The position numbers and the translations under genes were made by a program. A stretch of 64,000 nucleotides of DNA from Platerodrilus igneus (taxonomy: Eukaryota > Arthropoda > Insecta > Coleoptera > Lycidae), in the NCBI GenBank assembly GCA_036346225.1, contig JARFIW010000170.1, positions 9,920,501 through 9,984,500 on the forward strand. The letters are read 5' to 3'. Of this stretch, positions 1-12,680 are shown in pieces. Position 1 is the stretch's first letter. Each line of letters opens with the position of its first letter. The notes under the pieces were generated by a model that ran no database searches, was not told where the DNA came from, and was given only the letters and a program-made list of their open reading frames with translations.

Positions 1-800
1 CTTTGCGAGATGGGCAAACAACATTAACGCATGGGCAAACGAAAAGGACGAGTGGTCAAATGATTCCAGCTCTTAATGCGTAGAAAATGCTTTAGAATTG
101 CTTATACTAGATGATTGTTCGTATTATTTTATTTATAACTATCCTTTGCGAGGTGGGGTAAACAAAAATTTGTGCTGCGCAAACGTGGGAAAACGAATTC
201 TATGTGCATTTTGAAAAATTTAACAATTTTTTATTTAACTATAACTTTTTTAAATGGTAGGCAAATAAAGATTTTGGTTGGGAAAACGTGGACAAATCGT
301 GGACAGTCAAATTCTTCTCACGAATTGAAGAATTTTTTGGATGGGGTACTGGGTTGAAAATTTGCTTCGATTTTTGAGCAAACAAAAATTTATGTTGGGC
401 AAACGTGGGCAAATCATGGGCAAAAGAAGTGTATGTGCATTTTGAAAAATTTCGAATTAGAGTACTATCTTCACGGTTATCCAATTTTTTTATTTGGCTA
501 TAACTTTTTTTTAAAAGGTGGGCAAATCAAAATTTGTGGGGACAAACGTGGGCAATCGTGGTCAATCAAATTCTACTAACGAATTGAAGAATTTTTTTGT
601 ATGGGGGTGCTAGATTAACATTTTGCTCCATTTTTTGTTTTGCTCATAATTTTTTATTAGGAGATGGGCAAACAAAAATTTGTGTTTGGCAAATGTGGGC
701 AAATCGTGGGCAAACGAATTCTGTGTACTTTTAAAAAATTTCCCATTTAGGGGCGCCAACTTCACTTGCAAGCATTGTAGAAAACAGTTGTAGGAACGAA
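1..800. repeat. Dimeric satellite-like tandem array
   Basis: Five or more diverged monomers can be aligned. Each has a GGGCAAAC-rich core (for example GTGGGCAAATCGTGGGCAAA near 684-705) followed by one of two alternating tails. One tail is CGAATTCTRTGTGCATTTTG (near 190, 430 and 714); the other is CAAATTCTWCTMACGAATTG (near 307 and 565). The alternation gives a higher-order dimer of roughly 250-290 bp. The array appears cut by the left edge of the window. Short minus-strand open frames at 239-484 and 610-804 share a peptide only because they read the same monomer, so I do not call them genes. Confidence 0.75.
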
Positions 801-2739
801 TCATTTGAATTCAAACGAGCGAGCGCAATTAATTAAAGCTGCACCATATAACAAGTATTATTTCTCTCCAGCAGATCGGCGAAAATGCAAGAAACGACGC
901 GACGGTTCTTTTTTACCTTAAAATGTAGTATTTCAAACAATTTGTTAAATAAAATATCTTTATTTATATGTTAAGTTTGTGTTCAATAAGTAGCTACAAA
1001 GCATCTCGTTCTCGTTCCGCGGATCTACAGAAGTGAGTTTATGTTGTTTTAAAATGTAATCTGCCGTTTATCTCGAGCTGTAGATTGTCAACATCTACGT
1101 GTTCCTTACGGCTAAAGTACAAACGTCTGAAATGTGACTCTCCTATTTGGTACGTAATAAAAACTAATGGAATTGGATTTCAGACCACACTTCCACTAAG
1201 CTTTAGTGATTTTTTCCGTTTCCTTTCTGGTTCACTGAATAATTTACACTTGTGTATTTGTACGAGGTACTCATTCGAGTAAATTAGGTGAGAAGTGTTG
1301 CTGGCTTTGAAATTATATATTCATGTAATGGAAAAGGTGTGCTAGCTGTTTGCGTATTTTTAAAACGTGCAGGCAAAGCTACATATAGAAACTTTGTAAA
1401 TTATTATCGCGTTTCATGTATAATTTATGTGGTAACATAATGTCTAATCCATTCCTATCTAGCATTAATGTCTTCTTAACATGGATGTCGTAGGCTGTAA
1501 CGTTCGTGCAATAATTACGAAAATATTAGTATATAAAAAAACTTTTTTTAAATTTTAGCTAGTTTAGGAACTGCAGTAAAAAGCTACACGGACAATTATA
1601 TAAAAGCTTAGGTACTTTACAGTTTATAATGGCACTATTGCATCATTTTATTAAAATATAATACCTACATAAAAGGAAAGTACGTAGTACACTTTTTCTC
1701 AACCACCGATAAAAATCAAGGACATTATTTTCCGCAATAACATTATGTTGATTCACATGAAGGTCAGAAATCTTGTTAACCACGAGCTCATAAAATGCAA
1801 TCAAGTTACTGATCGTTCTCACATTCATCTTACCTTAAGAAAGCTTTAGTCGTATATTGTGTGATAACCGAGTACGAAATTTTAATAAAGAGTGGAAGAT
1901 TAGAAGTTCAAATGAACTTAATACAAAGAGCAAATGAAGTACATAATAAGACCTGTTCTTAGTGGCTGTTAGCCTTTGGCCGGTAGCTTTCCTACGGGAA
2001 TAAGAACAAAGGTATAATTTAAGGGTAACGGGCAGGTATTGGTAGAAGCCAATGGTCCTCAGGCTAGTCACGAATTGTACTAAGCTTCGCCGGAGGTATT
2101 GACCGGGAAGTTTTCAAACATGCGTGCGTGTGTGGATTTATATCGCTACTCGTTTGTGAAGTGCAAGGGTGAATAACGAAGTTCACTCATCTACGTATGT
2201 TGGATACATTACGGAAGTGAGGTGTCTTAATGGGCAAAGGAAATAATTAGTCTATCAGTGGAGTAAATCTGGGCACCCTCAAAACATGTCTTTTTTTAAA
2301 TTTTGTTTGGCGTATGTCAATATGAACTTGTAAATCTAATTAAAATGGGTTCGTAAAACAACCTAATCAGTTATTTGCGTTTGAGGATAAAATTATTAGA
2401 AAAGCAGTTTGAAACTTTTAAATTATGCGTATTAAGTCAAATACATGTTTTAGGTGTAAGCTGTATTTGGGGAAAAAAGAGCAAAGACTGCGGGGACTTC
2501 CGTGTCATCAAGAGCAAGGCGATGGAGGGCGACACAGACGTACCAGAACTCTGCAAGAGCAGTGAACTGTAATGGTTGGGGTATGAAGACACTAGTGAGG
2601 AACACGAAGGACCAAGAGGGAAAGATAGCACTGGTGAACATAACAACGCTTAATTAGTATAGAGGTGCAATTAAATGAATAACTAATCGAACATGCACCG
2701 TATAACAACAATTAAGTTTTATGGCGCCCGGTATGTGTA
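801..2739. other. AT-rich stretch, no gene recognised
   Basis: Only short open frames that do not look coding. A somewhat GC-richer patch at about 2,480-2,640 stands out from its surroundings and may be a fragment of an unrecognised repeat or exon, but neither strand gives a recognisable domain. Confidence 0.5.
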
Positions 2740-3040
2740 TCGGGACGGCTTCGTGGTGTAGTTGGTATGCGTGTGACTACTACACCCATGGTCCCGTGTT
2801 TAAATCTTGACACCGTCCGCTTGAAAAATGTTAGGTGAGCATTTTTCACAAAAATACGCCTTTGTACGGATGAGAGGTAAAATGGAGGTCCGGTGTGTGA
2901 GTGTTGTCACGCACGTTAAAGATCCCTACCTTGCTTGGAACAGCAAGGGTTCGGCAAAATTCAACATTTTTCAAATAAAAAAACTCGCTTATTGGCCAAT
3001 GTAGTACCTTTGGGTGGAGCATTGGAAAAATCATATATAA
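2740..3040 (+). mobile_element. tRNA-derived SINE, copy 1
   Basis: Most complete SINE head in the window. It has a tRNA-like pol III A-box (TGGTGTAGTTGG, about 2,754-2,765), a decayed B-box region about 2,801-2,815, then a conserved body containing GATGAGAGGTAAAATGGAGG and CACGCACGTTAAAGATCCC. It ends in a tail module CCAATGTAGTACCTTTGGGT...GGAGCATTGG. A 10-bp perfect direct repeat GGTATGTGTA flanks it (2,730-2,739 and 3,041-3,050), as expected for a target-site duplication. A copy at 49.8 kb is flanked by a similar GTATGT-type repeat, so part of this may belong to the element itself. Such SINEs are non-autonomous and use a partner LINE; the partner is not identified here. Confidence 0.85.
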
Positions 3041-3050
3041 GGTATGTGTA

Positions 3051-3639
3051 AAGGAACACTATTCAAATGTACAGTAATATTATAATTACAATAATTTGAC
3101 TATTTCAAGTTCACTAACGTATTGATACGCCAATGGAGACAGTTTATTCGATTAGCACTAGAAAACATACCAAAGGAAACATACGTGGTTATGGTTTGCG
3201 ATAATAACCACAAAAATAATTTTATAATTATTTACTGAATTTAAGAATTATTATTGCACGATATTTATTGTACTGCTAGAGACTTGGAATGTATATATTT
3301 CCAGAAACAACACATTTGCGATGAAAATGTGTAAAAATTATTAGGAACACCGATCGCCTCGTTTGAAGTCAATCAGTAATTTTTATAAGAGAAAATAACA
3401 GAACTTCTAAAGAGCGCCACTATCTCTTTATAGTGCACAACCAATTTTTAATTACTCGTATAACAGAAATTAATTATATAGAGTTACGCCTCAGCATAAT
3501 GAGCAAATTCCGCACTCTCACGACTAATAAGGGATACGGTTATTGGGAGACTGTTCTATAATTACTAACCGTAGACGACTGTTGAAGGACGACTCTCGTT
3601 TCTGTTAAACATCCAGTGCGGCGATAGCAAACTTAATTT
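3051..3639. other. AT-rich stretch, nothing recognised
   Basis: No domain, repeat or open frame of note on either strand. Confidence 0.5.
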
Positions 3640-4105
3640 TTAGCGCTCCCTGGGGGATGATGCTAAAAAAAATTCCTAAAAATTTAGGTAGCTGAGAAAA
3701 ATTTAATATTAATTGACACCAAACAAGATAGATTTATCTCGAAAGAAACAAAAAAATAATCTTTTATATGCTCACTAGAGGGTGTGTAAAATGGTGGTCG
3801 AATTTTAAATCTGTTTGGATCTGATTTGGATTCTGCGTAAAATTCTAGACTAATTTAATGTGTCGCATGGCTAAAAAATTTATAAGGACGGTCAGAAATC
3901 GCGGCTGGTAAAAATTCTTAAGATTGGGGTACCGCCTTAGGGAGTGATGCTATCTAAAAAATTCCTAGAAATTCAGATAGCTGAGAAAAATCTAATATTA
4001 ATTGATACCAAACAAGATAAATTTATCTCAAAAGATGAAATGGTTAGTCGAAGAAAACTATTTGGTCCAGAATGTGTGTGGAAATGAGGATGCTGGTAGA
4101 ATAAG
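3640..4105. repeat. ~295-bp tandem repeat, locus I (about 1.6 units)
   Basis: Two successive units share GATGATGCTA, TAGCTGAGAAAAATYTAATA and GAYACCAAACAAGATA at a spacing of about 290-295 bp. The same unit occurs at 22,740-22,816 and 23,205-23,710, where it borders a DNA polymerase relic. Locus I has no polymerase sequence, and its right end (GGAAATGAGGATGCTGGTAG) matches the right end of locus II just before the G-rich minisatellite there. The family is therefore mobile or was duplicated together with flanking DNA. Function unknown. Confidence 0.8.
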
Positions 4106-5589
4106 GCGCTGATTTCCCCAATTATCCTCTACTGATAGGTAAAAATGGTAGAGGCAGCAGGAGCTTGAATATGATAAACAAATTCAGATGGATGTAGGAT
4201 GTATTGGTTAAGTATCAATAAAGAGGTTAGTTGAAAATAGGTTAGTATAGAAAAAGCTGCATCAAACCAGTCTGCGGACTGGCAACCCAACAACAACATC
4301 TTGATATGATTAATAATTAACGTGGGCTTCCAACTAAATTAAATTGAGGTTCTTCTAAAGTGTAGTTGTTGTCTGAAGCCTGGATTTTATGCTCTAATGA
4401 AATTTAAAACCGTTCAAAGTATCTCCGCTTTACGGTGAATCAACCCGGGAATAAGAATAGCTTATCCCTATTTTTGGTAATTTCTATACCACAAACTTGT
4501 CTCTGTATTAAAGAAAACCGCAAATGATATAATAAGTTTGAATAGGATTTGTCGTTCACGGAAAAGCTAGCTAAAGAAATCACTAGAGCTTTGGTAGCCG
4601 AGCATAAAATTCAATCCCTTGAGCTTCTATTGTAGTTCCTCTGGGGTAAGCCCTATTTTAAGCATTTGGGTTCATTCACCGTAGCATAATAGCCTTTGCG
4701 CTTTTTTCTTTTTAAATCTAATAAAGCTTCAAAAATATATTACTGTTAACAGAAAATTGTATGAAATCTCAGTAAACTATGATACTGAACTAATTGGTTT
4801 TAGATAAAATCCTTCTCTAATTAATTGTTTGCTAACTATAGCTTACACTCTTGTTCTAAGCTGTATGAGAACAATCTCCAGAGAATTTTTAAAAAGTGAT
4901 TTATCAAACGAATATAAACATCGGTCTTTTGTTCAACCATTTTCTCTGAAATTTAAATCCCTATTCAGCTATCACAATGTCAGGTCTTGCTTTAGCGATA
5001 CTTCAGTACTATTTTGCATGCAAAGTAGTAGATATTTCACGGAAAAACTTGGCGAAAAACTCGCCCAAGTTCTGTAATGCGAAGAATTACCGTTGACCTG
5101 GACTGTACATATCAAGGTAATGGTTGCCAACCTACTCAAGGTTTGTAAAGGACTGCAGGACTGTTGTCGGGAAATACGTGTATATCTTAATATTTGGGTT
5201 GAGCGCAAACTTTGGGGCTATTTTTATAATAATTTCGGATAGGTGTAGAGGTTACCCGAACATGAAGTAAGCAAGTCAGTGCTTTACTGGGTGATGGTAT
5301 AATTTGTAGACACTTGATTTATATACGTACGCTCCAAATGGCGACTGACATAAATCGTACCATACCTGATGATAAAATCCAATTTTAAGATATACACTTA
5401 AAAGGACACCTCAGAGTAATAAAACCAACATGCCTGAAAATTAAGTCAAATACAACATGAGTTTACTATCGATGAAAATACCATTTGAGACTTCGCTTTC
5501 CTTTGCTTAAGAAATTATTAAAACAATCATCCTATCATATTTCGCTATATTTACTTTAAACGACGCCCAACGCATTGACGTTATCACAG

Positions 5590-5629
<40 letters not shown>

Positions 5630-7682
5630 CAGTGGTTTTAAAGGGTTAAAAATAAATACAAAAGAAATAATTTCAAAACACCCTGTATAAAGGAACAAAC
5701 AGAAATTACGTGCGAAATTTACATTAATTAATTTTAATTTAAGTAACGGGTATTAATCAAATTGTACAAATAATAATTAAAAATGTAATAGCTTTGCAAA
5801 GAATTAAATGGCAGAAGTCAATGCCATGCATTTATTAATTTAATTGGAGTTAATTGAACAATTATTAATATATAATAAGCATAAAAGCCTGTGAAAACCC
5901 AAGGTAAAGAAGCGTGGCTAAACAAACGGATATATCAGGAGGGTTAGAATACCATGAAACGAAGCTCGGAGAATTGTATTTAAAACGCTCATTAGGATCG
6001 AACACTTGCAAACTTTTAAATGTCACGTTCTGCTTAAATTTTGTAGATAACAAATGGTTACTGAGAATGTTGGAGAAACCGTCGCTTAATATTCCCGGGA
6101 AATGCTAATAAGGGGGTTATTTAACAGTCCACGTGGGTAAACAGCAGATAGCCAAGAATATCGATTTTGTACCACTCAGACCAGGGTAGAAAGGGACGGA
6201 GAAAACGCATAAATGAAAGACACGAATAGGATAGGAGGGATTTGTGAAGCGTCACTAAGTCTACCATTGGTCGATATGTTAGTTTGATTTGAAACAAGCA
6301 CGAGGATAGTGGAACGTTATATTTCTTGAAAGATTATAATTAGGAATAAAAAGTTGCGGATTTGAAAAGGAGTTGAGTGCAAAATTTTTAGAATGTGTGG
6401 TGTTAACAGGGGATTTCGCGTTAAAGCAGGTCTGGTGAGGTTACATTCGAAGGTATAAATGATTTTAGAGAACGTAGTGAGGGCCCTTAAGTTTTCGATC
6501 GCTCCAAACTACGTATCGAAGCATAACGAGTTGTAAGTATTACTAAATCAGTATAATTATATTACAAGGTGATAGGTGATATAGGTGATTAAATACGCGG
6601 TTAAGTGTGCCGAAAGTACAGTTTAATAGAGATATCATCTATAATTATAATCAACTCGTGTCGGGACTTTAAGTAACGTGGTTTTAAGCACCTAATTTAT
6701 GAAGAAATAATTTTAAATGGAATTTGGAATTGGTTATACCGGGGAGGCACCGTTTGCAGTTCAATTTGGATGGAGTTTTTCTAGTAACAACTAGAAACGA
6801 CCTGCAGAACGGACAGAAGAAATAGATTTCATCATCCTCAGAGCAGAGATCTACTATACAATTCCAGGTAACGATTTACATTGTGACTTTATAAACTGTG
6901 AATATTGGGAGAACGTATGTGAGATTGAAATTTCAAGGTAGTGTGTATTATTTATGTATTGAACTTAATACGTGTAAAAACTTTATTATGGTATTTAACT
7001 AAAAAGTTGAAGGTGTCTATAAAGCTTTTAAACGTTCCATCAGAACGTGCAATTTTTGTGAAGAGTACATGGCTTTGCTTTGTTATTTGTTTTAAAAGGT
7101 ATGCAAATGCATAATTAGCTGGGTTATTCTGAGCTCACCCTACCCCAGAGTTTAGTTAGAGTAAAATGAATAAATAAATTATAAAGAAGGAATTTTAGAG
7201 AAGGTATTATTCAAGGTCCATTTACTCCGGGTACAATTTGTGTGTTTAATGAGTTACAAATAAAATACTGGAAATTATAAAATAAGGTTTTTCTGAAGTG
7301 TAACGTGATAAATGGAATATGGACATTGCATTTCATTTGTAAATAATTATAAATAAAAGCTTGTATGTTGGTTGTATTTGAGGTTTTATTGCTAGAGTGT
7401 GTGTATGATTGAGAATATGCGAGTGAATCTAGATACCCAAGAGGAGATCCGAATAAGCTAGCCGGAAGCAGTTGAAGAAGGACGTTCTACCGAGGAAGAA
7501 AGGAAAACGGGTAAGCATAATTTTTTTTGGATTAGTTAATTTTTGAAAATTGGTTTTTTTGTCGAATATGAAAATTTTATAAAAATTTCGAATATATTTT
7601 TGTATCGATACGTTTATCTGACTTCCACGGCAATTTTTGACGCCCAATTCGTGAGGCTCGATTCAAATAGAAGGTTCCACAG

Positions 7683-7687
<5 letters not shown>
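4106..7687. other. Long AT-rich stretch without a recognisable gene
   Basis: Contains a pure (TA)n tract at 5,591-5,625 and many short, non-coding-looking frames. A purine-rich segment at 7,405-7,510 ends in a good splice-donor consensus (CGG|GTAAGC) but has an in-frame stop, so no exon is called. Confidence 0.5.
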
Positions 7688-7718
<31 letters not shown>

Positions 7719-7721
<3 letters not shown>

Positions 7722-10082
7722 CAGTCATATCGGCCCCACCATTGGGCATACCATAAAATGCTGCGATATTAGTCCCAGCGTTGGGCCTTCATAAATTTTG
7801 TTGTGAAATTTACCCCTAATATTCTTATTGAGCCCCACGATTGGGCATGCCATAAAATGCTGTGATATTCCCCCTTTTCAATCAAGCCCCTATAATGTGG
7901 AATGTTAAATTGGGGTTTTTGCCCCGACTAGCTAAATAAAGCAATTCTACAATACACAATATAATGGTTAAATATTTACAACTCTCAAAATTTTCCCCTT
8001 TTTACAGAATATCTACATATACCAGATTTATGGTTTTTGAAAGCCAGCAAAATTATCTTTTTACTTATTTAGGGACCTTCAAACGTTCCAAGATACCTAT
8101 TCCCTTTGTTATAAATTGTTAAATGACCCTTTTATATTTTGTTGACTCTTACAAATACAAAAATGATAAATATTGAATTAAAAACAGTTTTTAATAATAA
8201 AGTGTATTAAGATTGCTAACTTGGAATGGGTTCTGTAGTTCCTTCCTAGTCTGTGATCTGCATTCCCATGAATTGTTTCGTACCAAGTCTGAATATGTCC
8301 AAATTAGAGTACTTTGATTTTAAAACTGTTGTAACATGCGGGGAATTTCGATAACTCAAAAAGCGATATTTAGAGTGAACTGTATTTTTTCTATAGGCGT
8401 GTTTCAACAAGCAATACAATTAATTAATGTTCATGCACATGACAAACAAACAAAGCAACGTTTATTATTAGTACTCACCTGAATGAGATGGCAACGATGA
8501 AAAAAGTTGTAACCAATTAATAGCTTGCAGCCCACGAACTAGTGCGGTTCATCAAAGTGTATAATATCCAATTAGCGGCGTGTAACACGTGCACACTGGA
8601 CGCGGCACATGGACAAACAATGCGAACACCAATGCGGTGTGTAACAATTCACAAACAAGACGGCACTATAGACTTTACTACTGCGGTTTATACGATAACA
8701 TTTTCGGCGGTTTTTAATAAGCGAGGATATGCGGCTTTCTTCAACGACATTTGTTGAACGATTTCAATTACTAGAGCAACTTGTTGCTACGGCGGTTCTA
8801 CAACATACTAATGCGAATACTTGAGCAAGCTAATGCGGACTCTACGATCCTCGTTGAGCGAATTCGTTGAGCAACTTGCTTGGATATTCCAAATCGATAA
8901 TCTGGTGCGTCCGCGCGCGACAGAACGTTTACCAATCACAAGGTTAATGTACAGCAAATAAACGCCTTGGAAAAATTTGACTAACAAAATTTAAATCTAT
9001 CGCGTTGAATTGAGATCAGCAAGCAAGCCCAAGTAATAATAAATCCTAAACTATAAACTAATTACAAGGACGGAACAACTCTCTTCAATTGAAAGTCGAA
9101 ATAAAAACCAAAATTAAAGTCCAGATTAAAATTAAAATCGATATTAAAATCCAGATTGAAATTACACTCCAAATTTCATGTAGGTATTAACACAGTTTCG
9201 ATGTAGGTATTAGAACAATTTCAATGTAGGTATTAGAACAACTTCGATGTAGGTATTAGAAGCCGTCTATTAATAGATCGGCTTATTTTCGTTGCATAAA
9301 TTCGCACACTTTTCAAATCTAATTTCACTTTAATTTTACTTTACTGGTTACGTAAATTCTTAGTACTTTTGAACATAGTCGTAGCCAAGTTTGAATGTAT
9401 ACTAACTCGTCGCTTCATCATTATCGTATATAAAGCCGTACCTCCACCTGCTTTTCATTGGTTTATGTACGTTCTGGGACGACACTTCGGCTTTATCTCG
9501 CATGCCTTGGAATTTTCACCAATTATTTAGTTCAAATATTTGAATGCATGCCTTGCCAGTCACGTACTCCTCTCGCATATCGTGGTAATTTCCAACTTTC
9601 GCCTTTTATTAACTTACGTATTCGAATGTTTGTTATTTATTATTATCTAAACTGAATAGCCTGGTGCTTGTTTATTTTTACATAATATAGGATTTTTGAA
9701 CAAATGTGATTTCTTCCTGTCACGTACGATATTCTAATAATGAATAATTTAGATTGCGTGTACGATGATATTTTTAACGCAATCGTTGAATATTTGTAAT
9801 ACCAATTCATATGGGTTTTCTCGGTGATTTAATTTTGATGCATTTTGTTGCGTTTTCTAATCTTATCTTTACTTGTAAACAGCTCTTAGATATTTCTATG
9901 TTCCTGTGCATTTAATCCTATGTATTTTATATACAGTGTGCTCTCAATTAACAATATGTAGAGTGACCGATATTCTCTTATAATTTCTGGAATTATGTGC
10001 TTTTCTTAAACTGGAAGTTGTTTTTATTTATTCTACGACCCATATGACTTAACTTACCCCTAAACTACCCTATTATTATAGC
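7719..10082 (-). mobile_element. LTR-like unit 1, (TA)n-flanked
   Basis: First of two tandem homologous units separated and flanked by (TA)n tracts (7,689-7,718 and 10,085-10,142). On the minus strand it starts TTGCTATAATAATAGGG and ends ...GACTGCAA. Near its minus-strand 3' end lie three clear copies and one weak copy (7,731-7,900) of a motif like GAGCCCCACGATTGGGC. On the minus strand this is close to the complement of the tRNA-Lys(CUU) 3' end. A TATA-like element (CGTATATAAAG) lies near 9,426. Relative to unit 2 it carries about 0.75 kb of extra sequence (about 8,330-9,080), which contains a strong minus-strand splice-donor consensus, CAG|GTGAGTACT, near 8,477. No coding capacity seen. It could be an LTR plus leader of an LTR retrotransposon, or a non-autonomous element. 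Confidence 0.6.
9174..9264. repeat. ~23-bp tandem repeat (4 copies) inside unit 1
   Basis: Four successive copies of a 22-23 bp unit containing ATGTAGGTATTAGAACAA. It is preceded by a short run of degenerate 12-bp units of the type TCCAAATTAAAG. Unit 2 has the 12-mers but not the 23-mers, so the expansion is specific to this copy. Confidence 0.85.
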
Positions 10083-10083
10083 A

Positions 10084-10142
<59 letters not shown>

Positions 10143-10145
<3 letters not shown>

Positions 10146-11862
10146 CTATGATATCGGCCCCACGATTGGGCATACCATAAAATTTGCTGTGTTATACCCT
10201 ATTATTTTGGGATTAACGAGCCCTTACGGTGGGCGTCTTTTAAATTGATGTGATATCCGCCTTGAACAATCGAGCCCCTACGATGGGCGTAATTAAATGC
10301 TGTGATGTTGCCCTATTTTATTAATATTTAGCCCCACGTTATGAAATGTTAAATTAGGATTTTTACTGAATAGATCTTATTGAATCAACACTCAAAAATT
10401 TCCTTTTTGTACAGAATATCTACATATACCAGATTTATGTTTTTGTGAAAGTCAGTAAAAATATCTTTTAATTATTCAGGGACCTTCGAACGTTCTAAGA
10501 TACCTATTCCATTTTCATATATCTTTAAGTAACCCCTTTTTTAATGACTCTTTACAAATATACAATGTGACAAATATTAAATCAAAACAGTTTTCAATAA
10601 TAAAGTGTATTAAGATTGCTAACCTGGAATGGGTTCTGTAGTTCCATCCTAGTCTTTGATCGGCATCTCCTTTTTGTGTTCGGTTTTCTTATTGATATGC
10701 CGGCCCCATATAAGAATCGCCTCCCATAAATCGATTCCAATTAAAATCGTACCAAGTCGGAATATGTCCAAATTAGAATACTTTCATTTTTAAAATTATC
10801 TCCAAATTTAGAGTATGTTCAAAGTTAGAAGTTCCAAATTAAAGTCGTCTTAAATATCCCAAATTAAAGCCATCTCAATCAAATATGTCTCAAATTACAG
10901 TCCAAATTAACGTCGAAATTAAAATCGAAGATTAAGAGTCGAAATTAAAATCCAAATTAAATGTCCAAAATAAATGTCGGAATTAAAAGCCCTGTTTTAT
11001 TAATATTAGAAATGAATTTAATTAAGTCGTTTTACTTACGTCTATTTATAGATCGGCTTATTTTCGTTGCACAAATTCTCGCACTTTAATTCTGATTTAT
11101 TTTGGTTTATACTTCACTGTTTACGTAACCTTTTCACATCTTTGAACATAGTCGTTGCTCAGTTTGAATATAGACTTAAATGTCGCTCCGTTGCTATCGT
11201 ATATATATGCCCTACCTCCAATTGATTTCGTTGGCTTGTTGACGTTCTAGGGCGATACTTCTACCTTATCTCGCATACCTTAAAATTTTCACCAATTATT
11301 CAGTTTAAATCTTTCAATGCATGTCTTGTCTGTCACGTACGCATTCCCCATATCGTGGTATTATTCGAGAATTTTCAACTTTTGACTTTTATTAACTCAC
11401 GTATTCGAATGTTTGTTAAATTTTATCGTCTAAATTGAATCGCCTGGTGTTTGTTTATTTCTACAGAATATTGAATTTTTGAACAAATGTGATTTCTTCC
11501 AGTCACGTAACGATTTTATAATAATGAATTATTTAGAATGCGTGTACGATGATATTTTCGACGCAATTGTTAAATATTTGTAATGCCAATTCATCTATGC
11601 TTTTATGTTTTAATTTTGATGCAATTTGTTGCGTTTTAAAATCTTATCTTTACTTGTAAACTACACTTAGACATCTTTATGTTCTCATGCATTTAATCCC
11701 GTGTATTTTATATACAGCGTCCTCTCAATTAAAAAGATGTAGAGTGACCGTTTTACTCTTATGATTTCTGGAATTATGTGCTTTTCTTAAAGTGGAAGTT
11801 GTTTACATTTATTCTACAATCCCCATGACTTAACCTACCCCTGAACTACCCTATTATCATAG

Positions 11863-11865
<3 letters not shown>
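10143..11865 (-). mobile_element. LTR-like unit 2, (TA)n-flanked
   Basis: Homologous to unit 1 over most of its length; the shared ATATCTACATATACCAGATT block is at about 8,027 and 10,426. It has an 11-bp terminal inverted repeat TTGCTATGATA at both ends, embracing the TG...CA ends typical of LTRs, and lies between (TA)n tracts. Three to four tRNA-Lys-like motifs lie at 10,155-10,171, 10,218-10,234, 10,272-10,289 and, weaker, 10,329-10,337. A TATA-like element is near 11,207. No open frame worth calling. Orientation is inferred from the motif and from unit 3. Confidence 0.6.
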
Positions 11866-11902
<37 letters not shown>

Positions 11903-11907
<5 letters not shown>

Positions 11908-12638
11908 AATAACATGTATGATTTTATGGGATGTAGTCCAAATCAAACAACAGATTAAAATTTACTGTTTAATCAACCATCTAACGTTTCGGTACATTTT
12001 TGCACCTTTTTCAAAGACTAAAATGGAAACAGAAAATTCGAAATTAGCAAGAAATACATAACCTGACGCTAGCTACTTACTTTGATCATTAAAATATAGG
12101 AATTTGAATACAAATTACTACACGATTCACATAATAAATGCAGGTCTAAAATTAAAAAATTAACAATTGCCTGAAGGGCACGTCATGCCACGATGGCGGT
12201 TAAAACGAGAAGACAAAATTGAATGTGACAGTATTCAGTAGAAATGACAGGGGACGTTACAAAAATAGCATTAGTTACATGGCATGAAAGGTAATATTTT
12301 AACGTTGTTTTGAAAATATCATTACTATATAAAGCAGAGTAGACATTATGAACTCTATCAACATATTATTATTGATAGGATTATTTTCTCTATTAATGTA
12401 AAAAGACCCAATAAATAGCTTAGTTTTATAATTGGTTTCGTTGTCCAAAATAATGGTGTCGTCGAAAAATTGTGTATGACTGGTTGCAGAAACGCGAGAA
12501 GACAATGCAAATTTTGTGGAGTTTTTTCTGCAATCACTCCTGTGCTGGGTTAAGCGACTCTTGAGCCATGACTGGTCTGACCAATGTAACTATTGTTACA
12601 ACTGCACGTGATCTTGTAAACAACGTTAAACAGTAACG

Positions 12639-12640
<2 letters not shown>
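11903..12640. other. Inter-unit segment with hammerhead-like relic
   Basis: Lies between two (TA)n tracts. On the minus strand, 11,985-12,006 reads a short hairpin GGTGC-loop-GTACC followed directly by GAAACG, resembling stem II plus the GAAA half of a hammerhead ribozyme. The CTGATGA half is replaced by other sequence. Comparable boxes occur in Penelope-like elements. No gene seen. Confidence 0.35.

Positions 12641-12677
<37 letters not shown>

Positions 12678-12680
<3 letters not shown>

Noticed and set aside
2437..2646. Overlapping minus-strand frames of 63-69 codons
   Set aside because: They lie in a small GC-richer patch but show no domain, and all three neighbouring frames are equally open.
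7405..7510. Purine-rich exon-like segment with a GTAAGC donor
   Set aside because: The Met frame has an in-frame TAG before the donor, and no other frame has supporting features.
7543..7794. 83-codon frame with an Ile-Tyr run, and a similar one at 57,820-58,032
   Set aside because: Both simply translate (TA)n microsatellites.
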